Source: Anaerobiospirillum succiniciproducens DSM 6400
GTDB lineage: Bacteria > Pseudomonadota > Gammaproteobacteria > Enterobacterales > Succinivibrionaceae
Direction of reading: 5' to 3'
Length of the DNA stretch: 38,285 nucleotides
Assembly (NCBI RefSeq): GCF_000482845.1
Contig: NZ_AXWV01000040.1
Location: 1 to 38,285 of the forward strand
Part shown: piece by piece, positions 1 through 8,714 of the stretch
Numbering within the stretch: the first letter of the stretch is position 1
How the letters are laid out: each line of letters opens with the position of its first letter
Notes under the pieces: model-generated
The model's input: the letters and a program-made list of their open reading frames with translations, nothing else
Told to the model about the DNA's origin: nothing
Database searches by the model: none
Made by a program: the position numbers and the translations under genes

Positions 1-270
1 TGTACCACTGCTAAGTGCCCAAATCTGCATGGACTCAAGTTGACGCTCTAAATCTTGCTTTTGCCCCTTGCTACTGACTCTACAATAGACAACTGTATTT
101 CTATGCTCAGCTTTAACGCCCATCACTGCGCGCAAGTCTGAATCATCAAAATACCTATGTCCAGAAGGCAGGCGTTTACTAGCTATTTTACCTTCAGCCT
201 CCCAACGTCGGATCGTAGCTGGGGTACGGCGTACCAATTTAGCAAATTGTCCAATCTTATATGTGCTCAT
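1..270 (-). CDS. tnpA: IS607-family serine transposase TnpA, N-terminal part
   Basis: The reading frame is open from an ATG at 268-270 to the window edge (90 codons), so the gene continues to the left. It starts with a MerR-like helix-turn-helix: residues 1-45 carry KIGQFAKLVRRTPATIRRWE followed by a G-K-I and SGHRYF wing. It then enters a serine-recombinase domain (VVYCRVSSKGQKQDLERQL, about residues 61-79) with the catalytic serine in the YCRVSS motif. This order, short HTH then resolvase catalytic domain, is the hallmark of IS607-type TnpA. The enzyme excises and inserts the element through a serine-linked intermediate. In this family tnpB, with its guide RNA, usually follows tnpA and would lie left of the window. 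The element's own end should fall between 271 and the psd start. Confidence in the family is high; whether the element is intact cannot be seen. Confidence 0.9.
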   Translation of the reverse strand, partial: MSTYKIGQFAKLVRRTPATIRRWEAEGKIASKRLPSGHRYFDDSDLRAVMGVKAEHRNTVVYCRVSSKGQKQDLERQLESMQIWALSSGT

Positions 271-279
271 AATAAATGT

Positions 280-308
280 ATAATAACACATTTATCTATA
301 TTTTTCAA
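280..308 (-). promoter_or_regulatory. Candidate sigma-70 promoter of the IS607 tnpA
   Basis: On the minus strand, TTGAAA (303-308) and TATTAT (280-285) are separated by exactly 17 bases. Transcription would start only a few bases before the ATG at 270, and no Shine-Dalgarno sequence is visible there, so the message may be leaderless or nearly so. Confidence 0.45.
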
Positions 309-446
309 AACTGTTAATTGCTCCTACAAATCTGATTAATTATGTGGCTTAAGACGTGCAAATGAATCTCGTCCCCTACTCAAACATGTAGATGAGTACG
401 CTTACAGATTACCATTTGCCACTTGAGAACATTTTGAGGAACTTAC

Positions 447-1310
447 ATGTTCGGTCTAATCTTAAAGGTCTTTGAGTACCTTACCCCACTCTCTACTTTA
501 ACCTTTCTTTCATCTAAGCTTACCGATGCAAAGATGGGTGGTTTCACTCAATGGCTCATTAAAAAGTTTGTGACTACTTATAAGATCAATCTTGAAGAAT
601 GCGCTAATCCTGATTTAAAGAGCTACGAAACCTTTAACGAATTCTTTATCCGTAAACTTAAGGAAGATGCACGCCCTATCGCCTCTGAAAGTGAGTGCAA
701 AGCAGTATCTCCTGTAGATGGTACTGTTGGGCAAGCAGCTACTATTAAGTCTGGCCGTCTCATCCAAGCTAAGGGCATTGACTACTCTTTACGTGCCTTA
801 GTTGGAGGTCTTAAAGAAGATAGTGACTTATTTGAAAACGGTATGTTCTGCTGTACCTACCTTTCACCAGCTAACTACCACCGTATCCATATGCCAGTAG
901 ATGGCAAGCTCTTACGTACCATTCATATTCCAGGTCGTCACTTCCCTGTTGGTCGTCGCAACGTCTCTTATATGGATGATCTTTTTACCAAGAACGAGCG
1001 CTTGGTATGTATCTTTGAAACCGAATTAGGCCCAATGGCTGTCATCATGGTTGGTGCTGCAATGGTTGGTTCTATTGGCACTGTATGGGATGGTACCGTA
1101 GTCCGTCGCAGCGGTATTGAGATCAAGAACTACGCTGATAAGGATCTTAGATACAAGCGTGGTGATGAGATCGGACACTTCAAGTTCGGCTCTACCGTTA
1201 TTACTTTATGGCCAGTACAAGGCGGCGATCTTCACTCATCAATCACCTCAGGTGCCGTTGTGAAGATGGGTCAGCCTATGATCGCTAATACAGCTCTCGC
1301 AAATAGCTAA
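447..1310 (+). CDS. psd: Phosphatidylserine decarboxylase proenzyme
   Basis: Decarboxylates phosphatidylserine to phosphatidylethanolamine at the inner membrane, the last step of the main phospholipid pathway. The 287-residue protein has the family landmarks. SPVDG contains Asp91 and NYHRIHMP contains His145/His148. KFGST near residue 249 is the autocleavage site, where the serine becomes the pyruvoyl prosthetic group and the chain splits into beta and alpha subunits. The usual LGST is FGST here, a conservative change. The ATG is preceded by TGAGGA (435-440) at good spacing. The gene stands alone between the IS607 fragment and a long spacer. A strong hairpin follows at 1335-1362. No partner lipid gene is adjacent. 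Confidence 0.95.
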   Translation: MFGLILKVFEYLTPLSTLTFLSSKLTDAKMGGFTQWLIKKFVTTYKINLEECANPDLKSYETFNEFFIRKLKEDARPIASESECKAVSPVDGTVGQAATIKSGRLIQAKGIDYSLRALVGGLKEDSDLFENGMFCCTYLSPANYHRIHMPVDGKLLRTIHIPGRHFPVGRRNVSYMDDLFTKNERLVCIFETELGPMAVIMVGAAMVGSIGTVWDGTVVRRSGIEIKNYADKDLRYKRGDEIGHFKFGSTVITLWPVQGGDLHSSITSGAVVKMGQPMIANTALANS

Positions 1311-1334
1311 TTTAGCTTCCTTACATGTAAGTTT

Positions 1335-1362
1335 CCCAAGATCTCAGCTAAGAGATCTTGGG
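1335..1362. terminator. Strong hairpin after psd, possible terminator without a U tract
   Basis: Perfect 11-bp stem (CCCAAGATCTC / GAGATCTTGGG) around a 6-base loop, 25 bases after the psd stop. No T run follows on either strand, so it is not a textbook intrinsic terminator. Both arms contain AGATC, the word repeated through the following spacer, so it may instead belong to that array. Confidence 0.4.
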
Positions 1363-1666
1363 CATTGCCAAGCTCCATTGCGCTACATCCCCCGCCAAGA
1401 TCCATTCTTCTACATTCACCGCCAAGCTCCATCCTGCTACCTCCTCCATCCCCTTTCTACCTTAAGATCTCACCCCCATACGAGCGTTTAAGATCGCCAC
1501 CTTGAAATGAGCCACCCCAATAAAAGATCACTCATTCTTTGAAGATCAGTAGGCTATGAATATAGCTTTATTTTTAGATCGCCAATAGGCTCAAGATCAC
1601 CGTTTCTTTAGATCACCTCCGATTAAGATCGTGACCACTGTTAACTCAGCATACTTTTATTAGATC
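1340..1666. repeat. AGATC-rich array in the psd-frdA spacer
   Basis: GATC occurs 12 times in about 327 bases (starts at 1340, 1354, 1399, 1466, 1492, 1526, 1544, 1577, 1595, 1611, 1627, 1663), where one or two are expected by chance. All twelve are preceded by A. Several successive spacings are 16-18 or about twice that (18, 33, 18, 16, 16, 36). The sequence between copies is only loosely conserved, often CNCC after the word. Two more AGATC copies lie near 1805-1835. Confidence 0.7.
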
Positions 1667-2535
1667 AATACACTTACAAAAGTGAAAGTCTTATTGGTAA
1701 CTCATTACTTAAAACCGTGTAAGCATTGCTTAATCAATCCTAATAAGTAAGCTCACATGCTAGGCTTGGAGAGACTAACAGTTTAGGACATGAGTCCATT
1801 GCATTAGATCAACACAAATTACGGCTTTAAAGATCACCATGATTTAGAGGTTGTATTAAAAGCTACTAAAGTCGTCTTATGAGCTGTAATTTATGTAGCT
1901 TTAATTGTTCTTATTCAATCATTTGATTGTACTTAAGCACTTGCAATTACTCTGGTGCGCGTCTGTCACGCAAAAATTTGTATAGCAACATCGCATTTTT
2001 GGGATCCAAGTTCTCAAGCACTAAACTATTCAGGTTAGAATACCCAGATTCATTTGGACTTAAGATAACCGAAGCTACTTGCTAAGGCACATAGCTTCCC
2101 TTATCAGGCTTAATGAGTTATGCAGTTGAAGACATCGATCAAAACTGCAGCTTACCAGGAGCCTTGCTGCAACTGACAAATTATTTGTTGAGTTGATAGC
2201 AAAACTCTCAAGTGCAAATCCTGACTTTTCAGCGGTTGTTCCTTTAGTAAAGCAGTGTTGCTACGAGCAACCATATGCTTACAAACACATTAGATTGCTG
2301 TAGTTAAGCCCCCTTAACTTAAACTAATGTGACGCTTGTATGTTAGTAACCGATTTTGTCTTGCTCTAAGCTCTAGAACTCAAAGGGTTAAACAACTTGA
2401 TGTGGCCCGTTTTTCTAATCAATAAGCTTTAGATCATTGACACCCAAATCAGGACTACGCCGAAAGGTCTGGGCTTGCAAATCTGATGATTAAGAGACAC
2501 AACTTAGTTATCATTTTACTGACTCGTGTAAACAG

Positions 2536-2562
2536 TTTTTTGCCTCTACAAGAGGTAAAAAA
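2536..2562. repeat. Inverted repeat upstream of the frd operon
   Basis: TTTTTTGCCTCT and AGAGGTAAAAAA flank a 3-base loop, giving a 12-bp stem with one G-T wobble. The T run is on the 5' side and the A run on the 3' side of both strands, the wrong polarity for a terminator. It is more likely an operator or upstream structural element. Confidence 0.4.
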
Positions 2563-2656
2563 ATGACCTCGGTTGCATATCTAGAATCTGGTTCATTATG
2601 TGTATCCATTTTCGTGATCGTACTTAGGTTTTACGCGAGAAAATATGTATCCTCTT

Positions 2657-2672
2657 GTGATATATTAATCAC
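2657..2672. promoter_or_regulatory. Operator-like palindrome upstream of frdA
   Basis: GTGAT and ATCAC are separated by 6 bases (ATATTA). The half-sites resemble CRP/FNR-family half-sites, but the spacing is two bases longer than a standard CRP site (which has GTGAT-N4-ATCAC), and the half-site is not the FNR TTGAT. In E. coli, frd is activated by FNR, so a regulator of this family is plausible, but the identity is unproven. Confidence 0.3.
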
Positions 2673-2684
2673 GATTTTTGCTGT

Positions 2685-2714
2685 TTGCCGGGTGGTTTAT
2701 CGCGGTGCGATAAC
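2685..2714 (+). promoter_or_regulatory. Candidate frd promoter containing a GC hairpin
   Basis: TTGCCG (2685-2690) and GATAAC (2709-2714) are 18 bases apart, a weak sigma-70 match. The same stretch contains a perfect inverted repeat, TTATCGC-GGT-GCGATAA (2697-2713), ending 25 bases before the frdA start. It could be a repressor operator over the promoter or, if transcription starts further up, a leader hairpin. Confidence 0.35.
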
Positions 2715-2738
2715 ACACTCAAGGCTTAGGAGATACAC

Positions 2739-4553
2739 GTGGAAAAAATTCAAGCTGACGTTGCAATCGTCGGTGCTGGTGGTACTGGCTTACGTGCAGC
2801 TATCGCAGTTGCTCAAGCAGATCCAAAGCTTCGCGTTGCACTTATTTCAAAGGTTTACCCAATGCGTAGCCACACTGTGGCTGCAGAAGGTGGTGCAGCT
2901 GGTGTAGTTCGTGATGATGACTCTTTCCAGAAGCACTTTGAGGACACCGTTGCTGGCGGTGACTGGCTGTGCGAGCAGGACGTAGTTGAATACTTCGTTC
3001 GTCACACCACTGAAGAGCTGTTCCAGTTAGAGCACTGGGGCTGCCCATGGTCACGTAAGGATGACGGCGACGTTAACGTACGTCGTTTCGGCGGTATGAA
3101 GGTACCACGCACTTGGTTCGCCGCTGATAAGTCCGGCTTCCACATGCTCCATACCTTATTCCAGACCTCCGTTCAGTTCCCATCAATCGAGCGTTTTGAC
3201 GAGCACTTCGTTTTAGACTTACTCGTTGAAGATGGTGAGTGCCGTGGTGTTGTAACTTATGATCTGCAGAACGGTGTATTCCGTCAGATCAATGCTAAGT
3301 CTGTAATTATCGCTACTGGCGGTGCAGGCCGTGCTTACATCTTCAACACCGATGGTGGCATCGTAACTGGCGACGGTATCTCCTTAGCTTACCGTCACGG
3401 TGTACCTATCCGTGATATGGAATTCGTTCAGTACCACCCAACCGGCCTTCTTGGCTGCGGTATCTTAATGACCGAAGGTTGCCGTGGTGAGGGCGGTGTT
3501 CTGTACAACAAGGACGGCTACCGTTACCTCCAAGACTACGGTCTTGGCCCAGAGACCCCAGTTGGTCAGCCAAAGAACAAGTACATGGAATTAGGTCCAC
3601 GTGACCGTGTTTCCCAGGCTTTCTGGCAGGAATCACGTAAGGGCCGCACCATTAAGTATCCTTTAGGTGAGGCAGTTCACTTAGACCTGACCCACTTAGG
3701 TGAGAAGTACTTACACGAGCGTCTCCCAATGATTTGCGAACTGGCTATGACCTACTCAGGTGTAGACCCAGTTAAGCAGCCTATCCCAATTCGCCCAGTA
3801 GTTCACTACACCATGGGTGGTATTGAGACTGATGGCAACACCGCTACCCGTATGCCAGGCTTATACGCTGCCGGTGAGTGTGCTTCCGTTGGTATCCACG
3901 GTGCAAACCGCTTAGGTTCCAACTCTCTCGTTGAGACCGTTGTATTCGGTAAGCTCTCTGGTGACGTTGCTGCACAGCGCGCACACGAGGTTAAGGCTCA
4001 CGACTCTAAGGAGCTCGACCGTCAGGCTGAAGCTGCTATGGCTCGTGCATTATCCTTATTCGATGTTCAGGGCAATGAGTCACAGTACAAGATCCGTACT
4101 GAGATGGGCGAGAGCATGGAAAAGGGCGTTGGTATTTACCGTGAGCAGGAGACCATGCAGGAGACTATCGATGTCCTGAAGGGTCTGCGCAAGCGTCTGC
4201 CTAACGTTCGCTTAACCGATCGTAGCCGCGTATTCAACACCGAGTGGATGAACTTAATTGAGCTTGGTTACACCTTAGACTGTGCTGAGACCATGGTTCA
4301 CTCTGCTATCAACCGTAAAGAGTCTCGTGGTTCCCACCAGCGCTTAGACGGTCCAGATGGTGCATACAAAGAGCGTGACGACAAGAACTTCCTCAAGCAC
4401 ACTCTTGCTATCTACAACAAGGAAACTGGTCTGCCAGATATTTCCTACAGCGAAGTTAAGATCACCACCTTCCAGCCTGCTAAGCGTGTATACGGCGCTG
4501 AAGCTGAAGCTGCAGAAGCTGCAAAGGCAAAGAAAGAGCAGGAGGCTAAGTAA
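2739..4553 (+). CDS. frdA: Fumarate reductase flavoprotein subunit
   Basis: Catalytic subunit of quinol:fumarate reductase, reducing fumarate to succinate as the terminal step of anaerobic respiration or succinate fermentation on the cytoplasmic face of the membrane. The N-terminal dinucleotide fold IVGAGGTG is clear. His45 in [11 protein letters not shown] is the covalent FAD attachment site, and HPTG and the later [15 protein letters not shown] motif are present. The C terminus with [13 protein letters not shown] and an Ala/Lys/Glu tail closely parallels E. coli FrdA (604 residues here). The start is GTG, as in E. coli, preceded by TTAGGAG (2726-2732). It is first of four tightly packed genes; frdB begins two bases after its stop. 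Regulation is probably at the palindromes just upstream. Confidence 0.98.
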   Translation: MEKIQADVAIVGAGGTGLRAAIAVAQADPKLRVALISKVYPMRSHTVAAEGGAAGVVRDDDSFQKHFEDTVAGGDWLCEQDVVEYFVRHTTEELFQLEHWGCPWSRKDDGDVNVRRFGGMKVPRTWFAADKSGFHMLHTLFQTSVQFPSIERFDEHFVLDLLVEDGECRGVVTYDLQNGVFRQINAKSVIIATGGAGRAYIFNTDGGIVTGDGISLAYRHGVPIRDMEFVQYHPTGLLGCGILMTEGCRGEGGVLYNKDGYRYLQDYGLGPETPVGQPKNKYMELGPRDRVSQAFWQESRKGRTIKYPLGEAVHLDLTHLGEKYLHERLPMICELAMTYSGVDPVKQPIPIRPVVHYTMGGIETDGNTATRMPGLYAAGECASVGIHGANRLGSNSLVETVVFGKLSGDVAAQRAHEVKAHDSKELDRQAEAAMARALSLFDVQGNESQYKIRTEMGESMEKGVGIYREQETMQETIDVLKGLRKRLPNVRLTDRSRVFNTEWMNLIELGYTLDCAETMVHSAINRKESRGSHQRLDGPDGAYKERDDKNFLKHTLAIYNKETGLPDISYSEVKITTFQPAKRVYGAEAEAAEAAKAKKEQEAK

Positions 4554-4555
4554 TA

Positions 4556-5305
4556 ATGTCACCACAGCAAAAGACTATGAAGGTTACCGTCCTCCGCTAC
4601 CGTCCGGAGCATGACGAGAAGCCATGGGAGCAGTCTTTCGACGTTCCTTACATCCACGAGACTTCAGTTCTCGAGGCTCTGTTCTACATCAAGGATCACT
4701 TCGAGCCAAGCCTTTCTTTCCGTTGGTCTTGCCGTATGGCCGTTTGCGGTTCTTGCGGTATGATGGTTAACGGTGTTCCTCACTTAGCATGTAAGACCTT
4801 CTTACGTGACTACGAGGGCAAAGAGCTCAAGATCGCTCCACTTGATAACTTCCCAATCGAGCGCGACCTCGTTGTTGACATCTCCGATCTCATTGAGAAG
4901 ATTGAGCGCATTAAGCCTTACATCATCCCAGCTGAGAAGGACAAGAACAAGCCATTAAACCAGGCTTACAAGCAGACTCCTCAGCAGATGGAAGCTTACC
5001 GTCAGTTTGCTCAGTGCATTAACTGCGGTTGCTGCTATGCAGCTTGCCCTCAGTACAAGATTAACAAGGAGTTCATCGGCCCAGCCGCTTTAACCCTGTT
5101 ATATCGTTACAACATCGACAACCGCGACGGTGGTCAGGCTTATCGCTTACCTTACCTCTCAGCTGAGGAAGGTGTTTGGGGTTGTACCTTCGTTGGTTAC
5201 TGCTCCGAGGTTTGTCCTAAGCACGTAGATCCAAGCTCTGCAATTCAGCTGGGCAAGAAGATGAGTGCTACCGACTACGTCATCAGAATGTTCAAGCCGG
5301 AGTAA
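4556..5305 (+). CDS. frdB: Fumarate reductase iron-sulfur subunit
   Basis: Passes electrons from the membrane quinol site to FrdA through three clusters. The [2Fe-2S] ligands are Cys59, Cys64, Cys67 and Cys79 (CRMAVCGSC, then HLAC). The ferredoxin-like part has Cys154, Cys157, Cys160 and Cys164 ([11 protein letters not shown]) plus Cys210, Cys216 and Cys220, matching the [3Fe-4S] and [4Fe-4S] ligands of E. coli FrdB. An extra cysteine at 159 replaces the leucine of E. coli (GLC to GCC). The protein has 249 residues, close to the E. coli length. AGGAGG (4540-4545) inside the end of frdA sets the start, and the frdC ATG lies 5 bases past the stop, so translation is probably coupled along the operon. 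Confidence 0.98.
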   Translation: MSPQQKTMKVTVLRYRPEHDEKPWEQSFDVPYIHETSVLEALFYIKDHFEPSLSFRWSCRMAVCGSCGMMVNGVPHLACKTFLRDYEGKELKIAPLDNFPIERDLVVDISDLIEKIERIKPYIIPAEKDKNKPLNQAYKQTPQQMEAYRQFAQCINCGCCYAACPQYKINKEFIGPAALTLLYRYNIDNRDGGQAYRLPYLSAEEGVWGCTFVGYCSEVCPKHVDPSSAIQLGKKMSATDYVIRMFKPE

Positions 5306-5309
5306 AACA

Positions 5310-5762
5310 ATGAGCGATGTAAAGAATTACCGCAAGCCTTACAATCCTAAGTTTGAGGCTACTTGGTGGACAAAGAATCCGTTCTACTTCCGCTACATGC
5401 TCCGTGAAGGTACTGCTGCTGCAGCCCTTTTCGGCGCACTTGAGATCATGTTAGGCGTGTTCATGTTCGTACTGTGCGACTTCAGCGGTGAAGTTGCTAC
5501 TGTTGAATCAGCAGCCCCATGGCTTTGGTATGTTAATTCATTCTTAGCCCACCCACTGGTAATGTTACTTAACGTTGCCGTATTAGGCGCTAGCGTATTC
5601 CATGCTGTAACTTGGTTTGCTCTTATGCCTAAGGCTGTTCGTGTATTCATGAACAAGAACACTACTGAGTTAGTACCTGAAACTGCTGTTGTTGGCGCTT
5701 TATACGCTGCAATGGGCGGTGCTACTCTTGTTATCTTAATTGCTGCTTTCGCCAGCATGTAA
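5310..5762 (+). CDS. frdC: Fumarate reductase membrane anchor subunit C
   Basis: One of two hydrophobic anchors that hold FrdAB on the inner membrane and form the menaquinol site. The chosen ATG (MSDVKNYRKPY) follows CGGAG overlapping the frdB stop; an in-frame ATG 45 bases upstream lies inside frdB and lacks a ribosome site. The 150-residue product keeps the signature TWW, then FYxxYMLREGT, whose glutamate corresponds to the quinone-site Glu29 of E. coli FrdC, and HAVTWFALMPKA. Three membrane segments are visible at about residues 35-58, 72-95 and 125-148. It is about 20 residues longer than E. coli FrdC, mainly in the first loop. Confidence 0.95.
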   Translation: MSDVKNYRKPYNPKFEATWWTKNPFYFRYMLREGTAAAALFGALEIMLGVFMFVLCDFSGEVATVESAAPWLWYVNSFLAHPLVMLLNVAVLGASVFHAVTWFALMPKAVRVFMNKNTTELVPETAVVGALYAAMGGATLVILIAAFASM

Positions 5763-5778
5763 TTCGGGAGTAATCATC

Positions 5779-6153
5779 ATGCAAAAGCCAGTACGTTCCG
5801 ATGAGCCAATTTTCTGGTTATTATTCGGTGCCGGCGGTATGACCGTTGCTATGGTATTACCTGCTGTTTTAGTAATCTTATTAGCAGCTGGTTTATCATC
5901 ACCAGACTTAACCTCTGGTTTATTAAACTTTGAACAGGCCAAGGCAATCTTCGGCAGCTGGATCGTTGGTCTCATCCTGTTCGTGGTTTTATTCACCATG
6001 TTCTTCCACTGCTTCCACCGTTTATACCACTCCCTCCACGATGTTGGTATTCACACCACTAAGTTACACCACTATGTGTTCTACGGTGCAGCATGCTTCT
6101 TCTCATTCGGTTCTTTCTTCTTAATCTTAGCTGCTTACGCAAAGCTCTTCTAA
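5779..6153 (+). CDS. frdD: Fumarate reductase membrane anchor subunit D
   Basis: Second anchor subunit, pairing with FrdC. The ATG giving MQKPVRSDEPIFW is preceded by CGGGAG (5765-5770); an upstream in-frame ATG overlaps frdC and is less likely. The 124-residue protein has RSDEPxFWxLFGAGGM at the start and HRLYHSLHD, matching the HRMHHAMHD stretch of E. coli FrdD. Three hydrophobic spans lie at about residues 16-41, 58-82 and 97-121. It ends the operon, with an intrinsic terminator 30 bases downstream. Confidence 0.95.
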   Translation: MQKPVRSDEPIFWLLFGAGGMTVAMVLPAVLVILLAAGLSSPDLTSGLLNFEQAKAIFGSWIVGLILFVVLFTMFFHCFHRLYHSLHDVGIHTTKLHHYVFYGAACFFSFGSFFLILAAYAKLF

Positions 6154-6182
6154 GATAAGAACGATTTAATCGTTTGATTTGA

Positions 6183-6223
6183 AAACAAAAGGCGCTTCCA
6201 TTTTGGTTGCGCCTTTTGTTTTT
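6183..6223 (+). terminator. Intrinsic terminator of frdABCD
   Basis: AAACAAAAGGCGC pairs with GCGCCTTTTGTTT around a 13-base loop and runs into TTTTG on the plus strand. Confidence 0.85.
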
Positions 6224-6969
6224 GTGCCCTTTTCTTGTGAGCTATTTGCTTTTGTGCCTTTTGTATTTGTGCCTATTTACCCCACCTTTATACCGAAGCA
6301 TCAGGTAGCAAATGCCAAAGTCTTTCTAGCCCTATCCTCACCCTCTTCTCTTAGCAATATAAGATCTCTTATTAGCCACAACAGCTCATCATCATTGAAC
6401 TTCATAGCGCTTTAACAACCAACACAGTCATGCTTCAAAAGCTGAAGCCATGTATTCATACGATCACAACTATCTATCTGTAGCAGAAACATACTGCCTC
6501 AAACACAAGCCAAAGCGCATCTACACTTAATTTGCCTCATGATCTGACTTGTATGTCAGCCTGTACGACAAGTATGCTTACACAGCAATTACCAAAGTGA
6601 AACTCAAAATTTGAAGTATTTCTTTTTACATCATTTGGCTTATATATAAGGTTTTATAACCATAATCCATAAGTAATACTTATGAAAATTTTGCTAAAAC
6701 ACAGATTTTTCCAAATTTCTGTGAGCTATCTTTCAATTATCACCTAAAGTTGGCCTAAAAGCCGTTTTGAGCGCAAGAAAGCGCAAATTTAAGCTCTACC
6801 CCCTCACAAAGCCCGATGCTTGGCTACTTGGATCCAGGCACATAATACGCAAATAAATCAGCTTTATAGGAATATCAAAGATTTAGTTAACTGACTTTAT
6901 AAAATACTGTAATAGAAAAAAATTTTTTATCACTTTTGACTGTTCTTAACCTGTTCTTTGCTTTTCCTT

Positions 6970-6978
6970 TGCTATAAT
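6970..6978 (+). promoter_or_regulatory. Extended -10 promoter of pykF
   Basis: TGCTATAAT, a perfect -10 with the TGn extension, lies 52 bases before the GTG start. No good -35 hexamer sits at 16-18 bases, as expected for an extended -10 promoter. The same TGCTATAAT occurs before the methyltransferase gene at 34648-34656. Confidence 0.65.
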
Positions 6979-7030
6979 CAGCACCCGAAAATTAGTTGAA
7001 TTATTTCTTTCTCGTTACGAGGTATTTTAA

Positions 7031-8440
7031 GTGCTGAAGAAAACTAAGATGGTTTGCACCATCGGTCCAAAGTCCGAAATGCGTGAGGTTCTTGAGTCTT
7101 TATTAAACGCTGGTATGAACGTAATGCGTTTAAACTTCTCACACGGTGACTTTGAAGAGCACGGTGGCCGTATTACCAACTTAGAAGCCATCATGAAAGA
7201 GACCGGTAAGATCTTTGCCGTTCTGCTCGATACTCGTGGCCCAGAGATCCGTACCTGCAAGTTAGAAAATGGTCAGGACATTCAGCTTGTAACTGGTCAG
7301 AAGATCACCATCACTACCGATAGCACTGTTATCGGCAACCGTGAGCGTATCGCTGTTACCTACGAAGACTTAGCACGTGACTTAAACGAAGGTGACATCG
7401 TTCTGCTTGATGACGGCTTAATCGCATTAAAGGTCTTAAGCACCACCGATACCGAAGTTTTCTGTGAGGTTATGAACAACGGCACCTTAGGTGAGAAGAA
7501 GGGCGTTAACCTTCCAAACACCCACATCTCTATGCCGTTCTTATCTGAGCACGATAAGAGAGACATCCTTTTCGGTATTCAGCGTAACGTTGACTACGTT
7601 GCTGCTTCTTTCACCCGTAACCGTCAGGACGTACAGGACATCCGTAACTTCTTAGACGCTAACGGCGGCAGCGAGATCAAGATCATTGCTAAGATCGAGA
7701 ACCAGGAAGGTATCGATAACTTCGAAGATATCTTAGCTACTGCTGACGGTATCATGGTTGCTCGTGGTGACTTAGGCGTTGAGATTCCAGCTCAGGAAGT
7801 TATTTTCCACCAGAAGCACATGATCAAGCGCTGCAACGAGGTTGGCAAGCCAGTTATTACTGCAACCCAGATGCTCGACTCCATGATCAAGAACCCACGT
7901 CCTACTCGTGCTGAGGCAGGCGACGTTGCTAACGCTATTCTTGATGGTACCGATGCTGTTATGCTCTCTGGTGAGTCTGCTAAGGGTAAGTATCCTCTAG
8001 AGGCTGTTTCAACCATGGCTACTATCTGCCGTCGTTCTGACCGCGAAGTTCAGGCACGTGTTGACTACCGCCACAAGGATCTCAACACTACTGAGGCTGT
8101 TTCCTTAGCTGCTGTTGAGGCTACCGAGACTTTAGGTGGTCAGTTAATCGTTGTTGCTACTGAGCACGGCAATGCTCCAAAGGCTCTGCGTAAGTACTTC
8201 CCTACTTCCCACATCTTAGCCTTAACTCCACACATGAAGACTGCTCGTCAGCTTTGCTTAGTTCGTGGCGTTATCCCACAGGTTGTTAACCGCATCGAGT
8301 CTACCGATGAGTTCTTCGAGCTCGGCAAGAAGATCGCTTTAGAGACCGGTCTGGCTAAGAAGGGTGACACCATCTGCATGGTTAACGGTGCTCTGGTTCC
8401 TACCGGTATCACCAACACCTTCTCTGTTCACACTATATAA
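7031..8440 (+). CDS. pykF: Pyruvate kinase, PykF type
   Basis: Converts phosphoenolpyruvate and ADP to pyruvate and ATP in glycolysis. At 469 residues it is colinear with E. coli Pyk[12 protein letters not shown] at the start, [16 protein letters not shown], the catalytic stretch [14 protein letters not shown] (about 218-231), [12 protein letters not shown], and [20 protein letters not shown] for the K+/substrate region. The C-terminal allosteric domain ends in [15 protein letters not shown], as in the fructose-1,6-bisphosphate-activated type I enzyme. The start is GTG, with GAGG nine bases upstream. It is transcribed alone, with an extended -10 promoter before it and a strong terminator after it. 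Confidence 0.97.
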   Translation: MLKKTKMVCTIGPKSEMREVLESLLNAGMNVMRLNFSHGDFEEHGGRITNLEAIMKETGKIFAVLLDTRGPEIRTCKLENGQDIQLVTGQKITITTDSTVIGNRERIAVTYEDLARDLNEGDIVLLDDGLIALKVLSTTDTEVFCEVMNNGTLGEKKGVNLPNTHISMPFLSEHDKRDILFGIQRNVDYVAASFTRNRQDVQDIRNFLDANGGSEIKIIAKIENQEGIDNFEDILATADGIMVARGDLGVEIPAQEVIFHQKHMIKRCNEVGKPVITATQMLDSMIKNPRPTRAEAGDVANAILDGTDAVMLSGESAKGKYPLEAVSTMATICRRSDREVQARVDYRHKDLNTTEAVSLAAVEATETLGGQLIVVATEHGNAPKALRKYFPTSHILALTPHMKTARQLCLVRGVIPQVVNRIESTDEFFELGKKIALETGLAKKGDTICMVNGALVPTGITNTFSVHTI

Positions 8441-8486
8441 TTAGTAGATAAGAAGAACAATCTTCATGGCTCTAGGCCATGCCCAT

Positions 8487-8522
8487 AAAAAAGCCCGCTA
8501 TGCTTGCACAGCGGGCTTTTTT
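8487..8522 (+). terminator. Intrinsic terminator of pykF
   Basis: AAAAAAGCCCGCT and AGCGGGCTTTTTT form a 13-bp stem around a 10-base loop and end in a T tract. Confidence 0.9.
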
Positions 8523-8562
8523 AATGCCTAAAGCTTTAAACAAAGTCTGATGCCACAGCAAA

Positions 8563-8650
8563 CATTAATTGCTGCAGCTACAGCTAACATTAATTACTGC
8601 AGCTGCAGATACCATTAATTTCTGCAGCCACATATACCATTAATTGCTGA
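8563..8650. repeat. 25-bp tandem repeat, four copies
   Basis: The word CATTAATT recurs at 8563, 8588, 8613 and 8638, exactly 25 bases apart. In each unit it is followed by a CTGCAGC-rich segment, degrading in the last copy. It lies between the convergent pykF and fliS terminators, with no visible coding. Confidence 0.8.
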
Positions 8651-8660
8651 CCCCACAAAC

Positions 8661-8691
8661 AAAAAAGGAAGACCGAAGTCTTCCCTTTTTT
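8661..8691 (-). terminator. Intrinsic terminator of fliS
   Basis: On the minus strand GGAAGAC-TTCG-GTCTTCC, a hairpin closed by a stable UUCG tetraloop, is followed by TTTTTTG. Runs of A and T on both sides may let it work in both directions. Confidence 0.9.
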
Positions 8692-8714
8692 CATGAAGTC
8701 CATTAACGAATGGC

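Larger units (their letters stand above)
1311..2738. other. Non-coding spacer between psd and frdA
   Basis: About 1.4 kb with no convincing gene. It holds the psd hairpin, the AGATC array and, in its last 200 bases, several inverted repeats upstream of frdA. The middle (about 1870-2500) shows only a short palindrome, CAATCA-TT-TGATTG at 1916-1929, and nothing else recognised. No tRNA-like or conserved RNA structure was found by eye. Confidence 0.6.
6154..7030. other. Non-coding spacer between frdD and pykF
   Basis: About 880 bases. After the frd terminator there are several TTTTGTGCC-like words (6220-6275), a small hairpin (GCTTCA / TGAAGC near 6430-6450) and, near the right end, the pykF promoter. 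No gene or RNA was recognised. Confidence 0.55.

Noticed and set aside
157..339. Forward reading frame of 60 codons
   Set aside because: It is antisense to the IS607 tnpA frame and its translation resembles nothing.
2657..2672. CRP site upstream of frdA
   Set aside because: TGTGA and TCACG are separated by 8 bases, not 6, and the outer base differs; kept only as an unassigned palindrome.
2563..2907. Forward frame overlapping the frdA start
   Set aside because: It overlaps the conserved FAD-binding start of frdA in another frame and resembles no family.
5265..5309. Upstream start for frdC
   Set aside because: It would lie within frdB, lacks a ribosome site and adds residues absent from the family.
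5393..5758. Minus-strand frame of 121 codons
   Set aside because: Antisense of frdC; produced by codon bias of a membrane protein gene.
6179..6415. Forward frame after frdD
   Set aside because: It begins at the frd terminator hairpin and translates mostly low-complexity Phe/Val/Leu repeats.
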